Shown here piece after piece: positions 44,291 to 57,439 of a stretch of 64,000 nt of DNA (positions are counted from its first letter, which is position 1; the number at the start of each line of letters is the position of its first letter). Source of the DNA: Incurvaria masculella. Lineage: Eukaryota; Arthropoda; Insecta; Lepidoptera; Incurvariidae. The position numbers and the translations under genes are program-made. The notes under the pieces were generated by a model. That model did not search any database. It was not told the origin of the DNA and worked only from the letters and a program-made list of their open reading frames with translations. The stretch is taken from positions 5,726,501 through 5,790,500 of the forward strand of contig OX335651.1 of the NCBI GenBank assembly GCA_946894095.1, read 5' to 3'.

Positions 44291-45090
44291 TCTACCTGCC
44301 TGTCATGTCAAAATTTGTTTTCTTTAAATCATGGGAAACACTGGTCGTAGACCTGCCATGCGACCACTCAAATTAAACGCCCCGAACTGATCTACCTGCC
44401 TGTCATGTCAAAATTTGTTTTCGTTATATCTTGGGAAACATTGGTCGTAGACACATCGTGCGACCACTCAAAGTAAACGTCCCGACCTGATCTACCTGCC
44501 TGTCATGCCAAAATTTGTTTGCGTTATATCTTGAGAAACACTGGTCGTAGAACCATCATGCGACCACTCAAAGTAAACGTCCCGACCTGATCTACCTGCC
44601 TGTCATGTCAAAATTTGTTTTCGTTATATCTTGGGAAACACTGGTCGTAGACCCATCATGCTACCACTCAAAGTAAACGTCCCGACCTGATCTATCTGCC
44701 TGTCATGTCAAAATTTGTTTTCGTTATATCTTGGGAAGCACTGGTCGTAGACCCATCATGCGACCACTCAAAGTAAACGTCCCGACCTGATCTACCTGCC
44801 TGTCATGCCAAAATTTGTTTTCGTTATATCTTGGGAAACACTGGGCCTAGACCCATCATGCGGCCACTCAAAGCAAACGTCCCGACGTGATCAACCAGCC
44901 TGTCATCTCAAAATTTGTTTTCGTTATATCTTGGGAAACACTGGTCGTAGACCCATCATGCGACTACTCAAAGTAAACGTCCCGACCTGATCTACCTGCC
45001 TGTCATGTCAAAATTTGTTTTCGTTATATCTTGGGAAACACTGGTCGTAGACCCATCATGCTACCACTCAAAGTAAACGTCCCGACCTGA
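44291..45090. repeat. Tandem array, 8 units of exactly 100 bp
   Basis: The unit start TCTACCTGCCTGTCATG recurs at 44291, 44391, 44491, 44591, 44691, 44791, 44891 (variant) and 44991, with no indels. Internal landmarks are CAAAATTTGTTTTCGTTATA, GGAAACACTGGTCGTAGACC and AAGTAAACGTCCCGACCTGA. Units 4 and 8 share the variant ATGCTACCACTC, which suggests duplication of a four-unit block. No ORF spans it. Confidence 0.95.
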
Positions 45091-45102
45091 TCTATCTCTA
45101 TC

Positions 45103-45215
45103 TAGTTCAATGTAGCGATGGGCACCTAGTTCCTTCCGGAACGCGGTCTGTTGACTGTGGGTACGGAGATCGACGACTGTGTGTGTGGTTTTGACCATCC
45201 ATGTCCAGTTTCATA
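45103..45215 (+). mobile_element. SINE tail directly after the 100-bp tandem array
   Basis: TAGTTCAATGTAGCGATGG, GCACCTAGTTCCTTCCGG and the end ACCATCCATGTCCAGTTTC match the family tail. It abuts the last repeat unit. Confidence 0.6.
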
Positions 45216-46099
45216 AGAAACACGCACTGAGCCGAAGATCATTGAGCGCATCAAAATCGTCGGATGCTGGCTTTCACGTTTATCGAGCAAGTATAACAAT
45301 GTTCCCAACATTTATTTTTAAAATAAAAAAAAATATAGACAACCAGGTAAATAATGAGAACCTAGGCGGGGCGCTCGCTTCTTAGTTCCCACCATGATGC
45401 GACCCAAAAAGTAGGTTCTAATTAGCGGCCGGGACCATACATTACAAAGGCATAAAATCCCACTGTAACCGACACATCTGCAGTTCGAAGTTACTTCGTG
45501 TCTACACACAATCTTAAAAATGAAGTCGTCACGTTAACGGCGCTTCTTAAAATCAGATTGCCGTTAATTGCAGACATAAATCACTCCTCGGATTGAGGCA
45601 CACCATCACAGCCGTCCGCCATTAGGTGTGTTTACCAACAGCGCGCATGGCGTGCGAGTGGGTCAATTATCTCGGGCGTCTGACTTCTCAGCCGGAACAA
45701 TACAGAGCGACATTGCCCGCGAATTCGCGACGGACCATTGCCGTCTCATTCATCATCTGATTGTGATTTTTGAGTGACTTCTGTTTATTGTGTTAGGTAA
45801 GGGGGTCGTTTGTGTGTGTGTGTAGTTCAAACAAAATTTAGTTAGATTTACTAGGTGGCGGATGAAACCTTGAGAACCAATTTTTTCATGATATTGTATG
45901 TTAATAATGTCGCACCAAGCTTCCAAAGGAATCCGAGCACTGCGCTACTTAAAATTGATACCAGGAAAAAGTGTCTATGCACTTTCGAGCCTCTTTTTTC
46001 AATGGTTCATAGTTTTACAGGGACTTCGGAATTATTCGATGAAGTTGCATGAAATAGTGAAGAGCTACAGTAAAACATCAGCATTCATAAAACATTGTA
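45216..46099. other. Unassigned, with a GC-richer block
   Basis: The stretch 45590-45760 is GC-richer and ends with GTGTTAG/GTAAGGGG, a plus-strand donor-like site. It might be a noncoding exon. The evidence is weak. Confidence 0.3.
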
Positions 46100-49000
46100 G
46101 GGTAGATATGCTACTTTTCGGCCAGTTAGCGGAGTTGCAAGATTTGAAATTCAAAAAACCATGAAAAATGTTGCCTACAATGATTTATTATTTTATATTT
46201 AGGACCTGTATTCTATCTAGATTCTATAAAAAAAATATGTTGTACTCTATTAACATAATTATATTTTAAAAAAAAGTTTGAATCAAAAATGGCAATTTTA
46301 CCACTTATCGGCCATCTTAATTTAGTATACGGCCGCCCGTCGGCCAGATATCGGCCGCTAAATTATTAGGCGATTTCTTGTAGGACAGATAATTTACTGC
46401 GTCGAAACGAAATTTGATTCTATTTTACAGGGTGTTTATTTTGGGCCGTACTTATATTAGGCAACTAAAGAGCGGATTTCTTAAGTTTTTCTAAAATATT
46501 TTCAACATTCAAAGCCACAAATTCAAATTTATTCCATTTTGATTATTACGTTTTGTAAACAATTTTTGCGCTTGTTTCGTTTTTGCTGCTTTAATTTTAT
46601 TAGTTTCTTCTATTATTTTCATTTTTTCCAGTTTTAGTTACCTTATTCCCTCTATCTTCTCTGACTTTTATTGGTCCTTTTCGGATTGATTTTTTCTCTA
46701 TTCAGCAGATGAAATAGATGATGTCATTCTTTTTTTAGTGTGCCAGAACTATATTTTTCTTTATAAATGTGATCAGGAAACATTATATGCTTTCTATAAT
46801 TCCGATTTTTGCCTCTTGGAGGGGTTTAATAGTCTCAGTATTATTATTGAATGAATGAATGAATAAATTCTTTATTGTCCATAAACAAAAATACAATTAC
46901 AGAGAAAACGTACAGCAAAACAACAATATTGCACAAAGGCGGACTTATTATTATTAGACAATGAAACTTTTTAAAATCTTACGGTCTGAGAATTAATCAG
47001 TTTAGAAGCGATTGAAGAAGGACTTGCATGGCCAGTAATATGCTGTGTGAAAGTAGATGCGGGTGTGAGATCGTAAGTCAGCGCTGATGGTGCAGGTTGG
47101 TAAATAGCGGGATTGTGCGGTGCTGAAGATTCTGGTGTAAGGACTGCAGACTGGGAATTAATCAGTTTTTGAGCGATTCTAAGAGCACTAGCTGAAGCGG
47201 CGATGTCTTCAAGTGCATGTAATTTGATTTGGAAGATTTGGGGGTGAGAGCGTAAGTCAATTCTGAAGGTGCAGGCTTGTAAGCAGGCAGATTGTGTGGT
47301 GCTGACAATTTTGGTTTTGGGATTGCAGGCTGAAAATTAATCTGTTTCGAAGCGATTGTAGGATTGGGTGGTGCTGAGAACTCGGGCCTAAGGATTGCAC
47401 ACTCGTAATAAATCGGTTTCGGAGCGAAATCGGTTTCGGTTTTGGTGTGAAAAAACGCATGGCCTGCAGGCATGGTTTTCGCAGGCCCCCTGAATGTTCA
47501 AAAACCCATGGGCGTCGTCGGGCACCTTTAGGTCCAGGCGGTCGCCATATGCCGCACTTAAGATAAAAAAAATATTGTAGGAGCACTAGCTGGAGCGGTG
47601 ATGTCTTTAACTATATATATGCAACGTAGATACGGTGGGTTCAGAATTCAATATAGATGGTTCAGATTGGTAAGTGTCCGTATTGCTTGGTTCAAAAGGT
47701 TCTGATTCAGTCAATAGCTGCCTACACCATATTAAGACCGTGTCAGTATGTGTGTAAATTATTGCTGGCATCCAGGTGAAGTTTGTTGCTTGGCACCGAC
47801 GCCTGATGGTCTTGAAAAGTATGCTGTCCGACGCGGAGTCTAAGTATTCTTGAGTGGGTCCTGTCAAGTTTGTTGAATTAATTTGGTTTATAGTTGATAT
47901 ATCGACTTCTTTTAATGATTGCTTTACTTTTTTTAATTCTGCACTAATCAGAAGTGGATGCCAAATATTCTACCCAATAAAGCGCAAAAGGTATGACATA
48001 ACTGGATCAGAATGGATCGAATTCCTTCGCATATATTCTCACATCTTGCGTCGGTTACCCCCCTGAACGATATATTGGAAAATTTCAGGTAGGGAGCACC
48101 CAAAATCGTATGAATAGATGTAGATATTTAGGGAGCAAAAAAAAGTATTCAGTGATCGTACCATATGGTCTCTGTCTACCCCTCTAGGGAAACGGCGTGA
48201 TGATATTTATGGATGATTACGATATAAACAGAACATGGATAGACATGCAGCATTAAAATAAAATGTGATTGTAAAGTGGCTTGTTTTCATATTTTTTGTT
48301 TAATTAACACATGAATAAACAACGCTAAGCAAAATACATCGGCCGAAAATTGCACGATAGCAATTAGTTTTTGGCCATGGAATGTTGATACAAAAATAAA
48401 AGGTGGCCGATAATTACGAATACCAAGCAGCTATCGGCCACCATCATTTCCATACAATATGTAACGGCCGGTAATTAAACAAGACTGTCAGATTCCGGCC
48501 ACAAATTTTTGCAATCATTATATTTTAAACAATTTGTCCACTTTTCGGTGGCCGTAAACTAAATAGCAAGTTCAATTCATTAAATACATTCCCTATAAAA
48601 TTTCGAATAATACAAAAAAAGTCTAAATACGTTAATTTCTTAACAAATAGTGTGACGAACAAACGCCTAGCTACCGGCCGGTCGGCCGAAAACTAAATTA
48701 TTTAAGTTTATTCGTGCCAGTTCGCGGCCACCACTTTTTTCGGTCAAAACACCCAAAAATATCACTTTTTTCTTGGTCAATGCCCTTTTCCATCATTAAA
48801 TGTTATTATGATATCAAGGTTTTAAGAGAAAAAACCAAATAATTACGAAAAACTTGCGATCGAAGTGGTCCATGCGTTTTGTTTTTTCCTTACCCGATGG
48901 ACCTGTTTCACTCACTGCGGCCGCCGGGTCGCAGAAAAAAAATTCTTAGGGATAAACCGTTCCACCTGCTTCTACGATTTTGACACAACCGATTGGTTGA

Positions 49001-49120
49001 ATTGTTAGGTACCAATGTCCGTACGTCTGTGTTGGTTAGCTTTTGTATGTTCCTTATTCCATCGCATTTATGATGGCGTGGCCGATAAGTGGCAGTGGCC
49101 GAAAAGTAGCATATCTACCC
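46100..49120. mobile_element. TA-flanked DNA transposon of 3.0 kb, decayed
   Basis: The terminal inverted repeats GGGTAGATATGCTACTTTTC then GGCCA are perfect at both ends, and TA flanks each side. Many GGCCG/TCGGCC motifs sit in the subterminal regions (46300-46370, 48340-48750). These may be transposase-binding sites. The TA target fits the Tc1/mariner/pogo superfamily. The interior has no intact transposase. Minus-strand remnants are given separately. Confidence 0.75.
46600..47870 (-). pseudogene. Pro/Ser-rich broken coding remnant inside the TA transposon
   Basis: On the minus strand, open pieces in shifting frames read MTGPTQEYLDSASDSI (47867), then Pro/Ala/Ser-rich runs such as PEFSAPPNPTIASKQINF and SAPHNPAIYQPAPSAL (47400-47080). 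A Lys-rich stretch with stops follows near 46700-46560. Two internal repeats share SAPHN...ASK-LINSQ. This could be the C-terminal tail of a pogo-like transposase, which often has such a Pro-rich then basic end, but no DDE domain is visible. An AATAAAG followed by ATTC repeats (46870-46845, minus) may belong to a separate LINE tail. Confidence 0.35.
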
Positions 49121-49499
49121 TATGTAGCTAATTACAATGTACAAATTACCTAATCGCTAAAATAAAGCATTTCTACGGCGTTACCTTCATCATCTTTTAC
49201 TGACTTGGTTGCATCGTAAAATTTACACAGACACATGCAAACATAGCCACTATTAATCGGAGCGGTGTGTTATGTGATAAACAAAATCAACGAAATATCA
49301 AATAATAGTCAATTCCTGTTACAATATTTCTAAAATAGTGACTTAATTTATATGTCGATATTTAGAACTATCGTGACCTCCAAATTCATTGGAGTATCAT
49401 CACCATTAGACGTTTAATCTCTAATTGGCACAGAGCGATGCCGTTCTAGTGCTTGATTAAAAATATTCCATCCATTGTCCGTTCGACCGGCTACATCTT

Positions 49500-49800
49500 A
49501 TTTTCAGGGTAGGTATGCCCACCTCGGCGAAGCGGCGCGACGCGTCTCACCTAAATGCGGATGCGGTGCGGAGACTGCGCGTGGCGCTGGCCGCGGAGGC
49601 GCGGACGCACGAACACAGATGAAGTGCGGCGAAAATAGAAAGCAATGAACGGAAGAGAACGACAAGTGACGTGGGATGTGTGTCGCGATCTCTCCGCCGA
49701 GGTGCGACAGAGAGGGGAGAGACGCGCGGCCGACCGGCTCTGAGCCTCGCGTCGTAACTGTTACAACCGCGGCTACGCGCTCACACGTCGTATCCGAGGA
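49500..49800. promoter_or_regulatory. GC/CpG-rich stretch, possible promoter or 5' exon
   Basis: The local GC content is far above the surroundings (CGAAGCGGCGCGACGCGTC, GCGCTGGCCGCGGAGGCGCG). A minus-strand donor-like CATTTAG/GTGAGACG lies near 49551. No amphiphysin N-terminal coding sequence is visible here, so it could only be a 5' UTR exon or a promoter of unknown direction. Confidence 0.25.
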
Positions 49801-52800
49801 AGAAAAGAAAAAAAAACCTCATCTCCGTATTGATGAGATTTATACTGCTCGCACAGCATTCAATGTCACGAACAACGATTAGGAATAGAGCAGCGCGGCA
49901 AGAAAGATTGTGAAAACAACAACGCAATATAATAATAACACCACGATCGGAAACAAATACCGCGATAAAACAATCGTCAAGCATTTGGAGACAGTGCAAG
50001 AGAATAAGGGAACTATAGAACTATACTACATCAGCTAAACTATAGAACAGCGGAATTTTCTAATGCGCTCCGATGATCACGCCGAATCGTGCAACGCGTA
50101 GAAATTGGGCGCCAGAAATAGAAAAAGCTACTCGATATTGCAAAGCCGGTAATGAATTAATTCCAAAGTAAATATAGTGTCAGGTGTGGGCAAATCGACT
50201 TCCATCAAAAATGTAAACATTGGCAGCACGTAAACGAGCGACAATTCGACACACTCTTGATATGTATGAATCGACCGATCCCACGATAACAATTGGTTAT
50301 GTTGTTACGACATTGAATAGCGATCGCGACAAAGAATCCGGTCCTACGGTCCTGTTGTGTGTCATTGGCGTAGGTTAGATGCAAATGTTTTGTCAGATGG
50401 TGTTCGTCGGAACTCCGACGACGCGGTTGGAAAGCGGTTATTACGAAACAGCGCGATATCACGCTATTGCCTCCGTGACATTTGGGAGCCGCGCCTGCGC
50501 GTAGCGAGCCAGCCGACTGCAGGTCGGAGATGCCGCACGGAGAGCCGAACCCGCTCAGCGACAGGCGAATTCCTACAATAGTTACGACATCACCCATTGT
50601 GAGCGACTCAAGGATATACGCAGACTCTGGCACCATTAGATTTCTGTAGTTTTTGCTTTGACTGCCGTATGCAGCGCGATAGTTTGCAGAGTTGCCAGTC
50701 TAGAACGTACAGCCTTCAAAGGGACGAGAGAAATCAGAATAAAATTGGTACTAGTACTAGCAAGCGTTCCCAAACCGATGGAGGGGCAATAGCCTCATCC
50801 GATTACTAGATGTAATGTAATTATGGTCCGCGCCGTGACCTCAATAGGCAGTTCGCGTGCGATGACCTTGATTTCGTTTTCATTATTGAATCACAAAGGG
50901 TCACCGAGTAACCTCAACAAATTGATGACAGCGACGTTCCGCACGGGTACCATCGTTCGCCCAGAGAATACTATATAAAAAGTAATTTATTTTGTGTCAA
51001 GCAAACTTAAATAAAAGTAATATTCCAACTCTTCATCGCCACTAAAGCACCAGCTACTAGGATCATTTATATTCAACCAGAAACTGTAGGCATCAGAAAC
51101 CGGTATATGAGTGAGTAAGCTTACAAAAACCAATAATTTCACCCACGTTGGACACAAAAGGAAATTCTATTCAGTAATGACGTAACTCCTCACCAAACTT
51201 CCAGATTCCATCCGACAGAACGTTCGAACTCTTGTGGAATGACGAAACATCAACGACGAAACATTCGCAAAATCATAGACGACGGGTTTTATTGGGTATA
51301 GGAAATGGATTTCCTGTGCGAATAACAAAAATAAACAAGACCGAGAAAAATGTGTTTACATTGGCGTTTCCTGAATATATTATAGAAGTGTAATCAATCA
51401 TAGAAGCAAATCCAGAATGTTTTATCGAGAACACAACAATTGGAGAAGTATCAAATTGACGACCTTATTCCAGATGCGACCAATTTTATGCGCGGATAAA
51501 TCTTCTCTCGGGCGTCGCGTGCACGCGGGGCCGCCACATTCCTATCAGCTAATCGACTGTCCACCTCGCCTTGCCCGGCCATTCTCGATCAACCAGTTAA
51601 CTGATTTGAGAAGCAGTTAATGGGCTTGCAATGGCGCAGTTCTTAGTAAGAGGCTCTCGAGTTACCTATTTCTTGTAGCATGCGTTTGGAGTCAAGAAAC
51701 TGAATATACACGGCCTTTTACTAGAAAAGTTGTATTATCAGACGACAATAATTGGAGGTACACAAGCAAATACAAAGCAGAAATCCTGTTTAGGCATAGT
51801 AGTATTATAGTAGTGACTGCTCATTATTTTAATAAAAAATAAAATAATAAGATTGAATAGATACACAATTGCGCAGTTGGACACGTGTTAACAGTAAGAA
51901 GAGCAAAAACAATCTTAACAATAGTGAAGTTTAGGATGACTTACTACTTAGAGTTTATTTTTCTTTTATTGTTCCTGTCAATGATTAACATAACAAAGTC
52001 AAAACATAAAGTTTTAATCAAATATTTTATTATTTACTTATTTACATTGCAGATTATTAAGCGTTTGTCTGTGTTTGGTGGCTAGTTGTCATATTTTTAC
52101 AAGAATGAAAAATTATTGATTATTCTTTAAAATCAAAACAAACATAATCTCGGATATTTTTTCTGTCTCGGTCTCAGGCACAATTTACTTATCCTCGCCA
52201 GCGGTTGCCTATTTGTCAACATGGTCAAGTGGCGAACTCTTTGCTGTGTCATCTAGCTATTTCCTAGAAAGCCTATTTATATTCAGACAAAAAGCTTACG
52301 TTGAAAATGATGAAAGTTACAAATTTTAGCAGCTCGAGAAATTAGTTCCTGTAGGTTGATTGAGATGATTATAAATCGTCACCAGCCGTCGGTCATTTCA
52401 ATAGTCATTGAAAGCTCGGTGACCTGCTGTGGTTTTCATGATCGAAGAGACAATGTCACGTGGTGGCATGGGATATTTCCCGTACACATCATGAATTTTC
52501 TTTTAAAATGAATGTCTTGTTGCAATGGTTATGATTGTGCATCATTGAAAATTGTCTGTAAGAAAGCATGCGGAGCGTGCCCAAATCGGCATAAGTTGAG
52601 TCATAATAGACAAGCCATCGAAAGCAGCCCGTCGCGGCGTCGCTCCGGGAGCATTACGTCTATGTCCCGGCCTGGCGCGCATCCATACGACAAAACCTTC
52701 AGAATCAAAACGCATTAACTACCCTTATAACAATACCGAATAATGAATATTGTAATATTTACAATAAGCTGCATAATTAAAAACAATTTAACGTCTGATA

Positions 52801-53611
52801 ATCTCAGTCCGATATGTCGCGACACAGTAACGTCGGAACTGGAGTCGTCGATCTTTACGTAACTGTTAGCAGTTTATTAGGAAGGATATATCTGACACGT
52901 CAGTTAGCGAATCGGTACTCTTCAGATCAATCTTTGTCATATCTAAGAGATAAGAACATACGGAAGGATGGCCTAAACATCTAAATTTAGTAACTTCCTT
53001 GTTAGTTTATACACCGAAGACCGAATACCTACATGATGACTGAATCAGTGAAAACTTTGCCCTGATCATCAAAACTAGGTGATGATAAGAAAAACTATCT
53101 TGACGCCTCATCACAGAACAAGAAAAGGTAATGTTAAGAGCCTTCTTACTTCGAATGGGATCTAGTGTAAGCACAGTGGATCAATTCGTGAGCAGCAAGT
53201 TCCAGTGACACAAATCTCTTCGGTCGTACATATTAATAGAACTCAAGGATTGTGACGAGACAGTACAGTCAGACAGAATTAAGTGATGCTTCATTTTATA
53301 AAAAAGTAAATGAGCACATCTAGTGCAAGCCAAAGAAGCCTCTGCAATTTTGCAGTTAATGGCAAATTTTAGTTGACGATTCTGCGGGGGTTTGCGGGTC
53401 GCTGGCTGAGGAAGGTTTTGCTGGGTGAATCATAAACAGAAAGGCAATGCACGTAGCACAGCTAACGGGAAACTGTAAATAAATAGACGCGTTTTATTGG
53501 GATTGGTTTTTTATTTTTTTATAATAATGCGAACATTTTGCCACCCAACACTTTCTTACTTGCGTCAATAAGGCTGGACTGCATGGAATCTATAGGCCGA
53601 AATGATTTTTT
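49801..53611. other. Unassigned intronic or intergenic DNA
   Basis: The open frame minus 50636-50205 (143 codons) has no recognisable family and runs through mixed-composition DNA. Short GC-rich patches occur near 50470-50570 and 51500-51590. Nothing is supported as a gene. Confidence 0.4.
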
Positions 53612-53800
53612 AGGGTTCCGTACTCAAAGAGTGAACACGGAGCCCAATTACTAAGCCTCCGCTGTCCGTCTGTCCGTCCGTCCGTCCGTCCGTCTGTCTG
53701 TCACAGGGCTGTATCTCATGAACCGTAATAGGTGGCAGCTGAAATTTTCACAGAGTGTGTATTTATTTTGCCGCTATAACAACAAATAGGTAAAATTAAA
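53612..53800 (-). mobile_element. Dispersed 'GGGTTCCGTAC' repeat, reverse copy
   Basis: TAGGGTTCCGTACTC, a GTCC microsatellite (53670-53700), GGGCTGTATCTCATGAACCG and TTGCCGCTATAACAACAAAT match 8026-8301 in reverse. Confidence 0.7.
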
Positions 53801-55139
53801 AAAGATTCAAAATTAAAGGGGGCTTCCATACAAAAAATTGTGATTTTGTTATTGTTGTTCTTCCGGGATGTATGGATTCCATATTATAGATAACAGCTAA
53901 CCAGAACAATATGGAGAATATTGAGATAAATAAAAGACAACAATGTTAGCAAACAATACTTTTGATCTAGCTGATTCAAGCGCGGATTTAAACGCGACTT
54001 CAGAAAATAAGACAAGCCTAACGTACAAAACATGTGTATCGTATTTACCTGACAAAACACGTTAGTAAAATGAATGAATAACGTAAGGTCACATTGGAAT
54101 GAGTCATTAGCTACGTTGTTATTACAATTACTCCGAAGGCGATGAAACTAGAAATTTGACTGAGCCAACAGTGATATGCAACGGGCAACATGTGAGATCT
54201 GGAGAGAAGAACTTTGGAAATAAAATAATTTTTTTGACACACAATTAGAGATTTTGGATATTTGATAAGTTAATAGGACAAAGAAAGGATAAATTCTTGG
54301 TACATTTTCTAGCTGTGCAGATAAGAAAAAGAGCCTTCACAACCAGTTATCTCTTCACTTTAGGAAAAACAAACAGCCTCAATGTTTTATCACTTCCCTC
54401 GATAGATATGGCGGCCCAGTGTTAATAAATAGTGCTTGTTGGTTTCAAAAATGTGACGTAACGTACAGGTAGCGCAGTCTTTCACAGGACCAATAGCTAT
54501 GGTGTATTGTCTCTAATGTTTCAGCACATTGTAAAAAAAAACACAGTTTTCATTCACGTGGAGCTATCATCAGACCCTGATTTCGGAAAATAGCCGTTTT
54601 CTAGGATTGTTGTACCGCTCACATAGCCACGTATATTTATCGAAACAAGAAATTAATATTCTGCCACCTGCAAGGCTGAATTAACCTAGATTATTATTTA
54701 TACAGTTCAGTAAACTCTGTTACGCATACGTTGGCACAAAAGACGTCATTTTCAATTCATCTGCAAGGTAGATCAAGTCATGAAGGTAATTTTAAAAAAT
54801 CGTGTGAGTAGCGCAGCAGATTTGAACCGATTATGTAATTTTACGCTTGAAGTATAGTTATTTCTATATTGAACAGGTTTGTAACAACTTGAATAATAGA
54901 ATCCCCGGCGGCAGTTTCTTTTGAATTGTTTTAGCGCAATTGAGTTGAAAATAAAATAAGGTATGCACATTACCTATGGCACACGGTGCTGGATACGTTT
55001 AATTTTGTCATTTTAATATTCTGTTTGTGTACCCTTATCAAACAACTATAATAGAAACAAGTGATTGCTACAAGGTACTGCTTTCTGCAGGACCGCAATA
55101 TAAAATACTTGGTTGAAGGTTCTTGCTCCAAAATAATGT
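53801..55139. other. Unassigned AT-rich DNA
   Basis: No recognisable repeat, RNA gene or coding sequence. Confidence 0.45.
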
Positions 55140-55690
55140 TGCTGAATACCGGCGTAGCTCAGGGATCCGTGGTGGCCCCAACCCTTTTCCGGCTAGATTA
55201 AATTAACGATGTGGTCAACCTGCGCGACGTAATTGTTACGCAGTTGACAACATGGAGTAGCAAGGTAATACCAGTCACCGGACCGCAAGCCGAGGTGAAG
55301 TGGAGGAGGATAGGCGGAGCCCCATTATTGAACTCGTAGACGGCTTCTGGTTGGGGTCTCCAGAACCTCGTCGCGAATATACAAAGGCCAGGGTACATAC
55401 AACTTTGGGTATTGACGATTACTTTGGGATTATCGGTGTCGACCTGACGCATGACCTGAACTTCGTCATGTCGAGGATAAACTCAAGCTGGCCTTTACCA
55501 AATGCTAGGAGTCGTCAACAGGGTATATATATAAACTATTTTATGCCGGACTAGAAACTGCGCAGATAAGGTCTTGGATGGAGTATTGTTCGCGTCTCTG
55601 GGACGGTTCAGTTAATTACCAACTTGGCTCCTTAGTATCGATAGAGCGCAGAGCCGTGCGTTTATTCCGGGAGGTCACGACATTTTTGTT
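55140..55690 (+). pseudogene. Decayed LINE reverse transcriptase 3' part
   Basis: The stretch GVAQGSVVAPTLFRLD then IND (55149-55215) matches the GVPQGSVLGPTLFLLYIND block. Further on come GVDLTHDLNF, a Gln/Ala-poor YIN run, RSWMEYCSRLWDGS and SIERRAVRLF, the usual C-terminal end of Jockey-like proteins. Stops and frameshifts interrupt it. It is followed directly by an inverted-repeat MITE. Confidence 0.65.
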
Positions 55691-55693
55691 CAT

Positions 55694-56190
55694 GATAAGG
55701 TAAATGGCTGAATCTGGGTTCACATGTTAGAGACCAACCCTCAGATGCTAAATATGTCGGTCTGCCTGTGCCAAGTGGTTGCGTTATCTAGATTGGCTAT
55801 ATAAAATATATGTTGGTATGTACCTGCTGATGAATATACTGATTATCTAGAAACATTGATACATATTAATTATACAACAATAACCACTCGATTTTGTAAT
55901 GAAATACTTAAATATACGTAAAGATATATCTGGAACCTAAATCGCCTATAACTACGAAATGCAACCTAAGCTTTGATCAGTTTTTGTATTGCTAAGCAAG
56001 TATGTACTGATACTTTCATGCTTCGTTATTTGCAGCCATTTACCTTATCATATATATTTTTTGTCACCATAACTACTTTTTCAGGCGCCTTATCTAGGTA
56101 ACGCAACCACTTGGCACAGGCAGACTGACACATTTAGCTTCAGAGGGTTGGTCTTTATCCTGTGAACCCAGTTTCAGCCATTTACGTTAT
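55694..56190. mobile_element. MITE with ~100-bp terminal inverted repeats
   Basis: GATAAGGTAAATGGCTGAA, AGACCAACCCTC and GCCTGTGCCAAGTGGTTGCG (55694-55795) recur in reverse at 56190-56086. The interior is AT-rich with no ORF. It is inserted at the end of the LINE fragment. Confidence 0.72.
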
Positions 56191-57439
56191 CGTTACCATT
56201 TTTGTCGCCACCTCCTAGTCTAGTTCCTTCAACTCGAAAAGGGATGTAAGGTCTCTCTGTGTTTTATCATGTGTACGACGGCGAATGCTCTTCATAGCTG
56301 AATAACGCCATCCATCCGTCCCCTTTCTGCCATTGCTCAACGAGCAACAGGCAGGTAATGTACCCATTAACTGTTGACATTTGAACCATCCGATCCAAAA
56401 TTATTTCTGTTCGATTCTAAATCCTCCGGCCATCCGGCATGGTTTCGCCACCCCTGTGAAAATTCGAAATGTGAGTCGTCGGATACTATGTATTTTCAAG
56501 GGCTGGCGTATGCCACATGTCGAGCAATACATTATAAATAATTTAAGCATCTACAATAATTGACCCGTTGGAGTGAAAGTTATCTACCTAATGACAAACA
56601 AACACAAAAGAAAGAATTCAATCATCCAAAACGAACGAATCGCGTAGCGTATCGAGTTCAAGAGATGTGTGTCAAAATCTTGCCACAGCATGTGTGGTGG
56701 CTCCGTCCCGAGAGCGCCACAATACGAGATAACAGAAGAATCACGCATTGGGTCGGCATCCACGAAGCACCCATTCACACCAGCTAAACGAATTAATATC
56801 GACAAAGCCACGACCCTGGTCTCTATTTGTAGTTCAATAACATTATCGCCTCGCTCCTCCGACGGAGACGACGAAACGTGATCGTTTTATAAAACACTAG
56901 CTGCGGTACCTGGCTCCGCTAGGGAAAATGACGCTTTGTATGGATGTCCGGGATGAATTTTACCAGGAGTAGTTGACGAAGGCATATATAAAAATCTGGT
57001 GTGCGTGCCTTTGTAACTATTGGTGCACCCTAAATGGGTTGACCAATTCTGGTGAATGTTTCGTACCTTTGGGGTTACCTGGATGGTTCTTAGCTATGGT
57101 TGGACTCAGTAGGTGGCGTTGCTGTTGTCGAGGTCTGTTGCAGGACAACGTCTGCCTAGTGGGTCCGCTAGATTTATCTTAATCCGTCCAACCGGGCGTG
57201 AGAACAAACCCCAACTGTTCAAATTATTTATGTTATAGAAAAATTTCATGGAGTCCGCACATAAACTTGAAATATCTAACCGAACATGTTGAAAAAGTGA
57301 AATCTCAACTAAAACCAGAAATCCAATCACATCTCGCATAGAACCACCTAGTTAGTAGTCGTGGGACGAGAAATGAGAAATGGGTTTGTAAACTGTTACT
57401 AGTGTAAAACGAAGTATTCATTTTACGCCGAGCAGTATG
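56191..57439. other. Unassigned, possible old repeat pieces
   Basis: A stretch near 56330-56460 (GCTCAACGAGCAACAGGCAG, CCTCCGGCCATCCGGCATGG) resembles one at 36905-37000 (CGCTCAACGCGGAACAGGCAG, ATCCGCCGACATATTTCG). The likeness is loose and may mark an old dispersed repeat. Confidence 0.3.

Noticed and set aside
44805..44990. ORF across tandem units
   Set aside because: A chance open frame in the 100-bp array. The frame cannot stay constant because 100 is not a multiple of three.
44291..45090. CRISPR-like array
   Set aside because: Whole 100-bp units repeat without separate unique spacers, and the genome is eukaryotic.
50205..50636. Minus-strand ORF of 143 codons
   Set aside because: No family content, low-complexity features or splice support. 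Its length is not remarkable for this composition.
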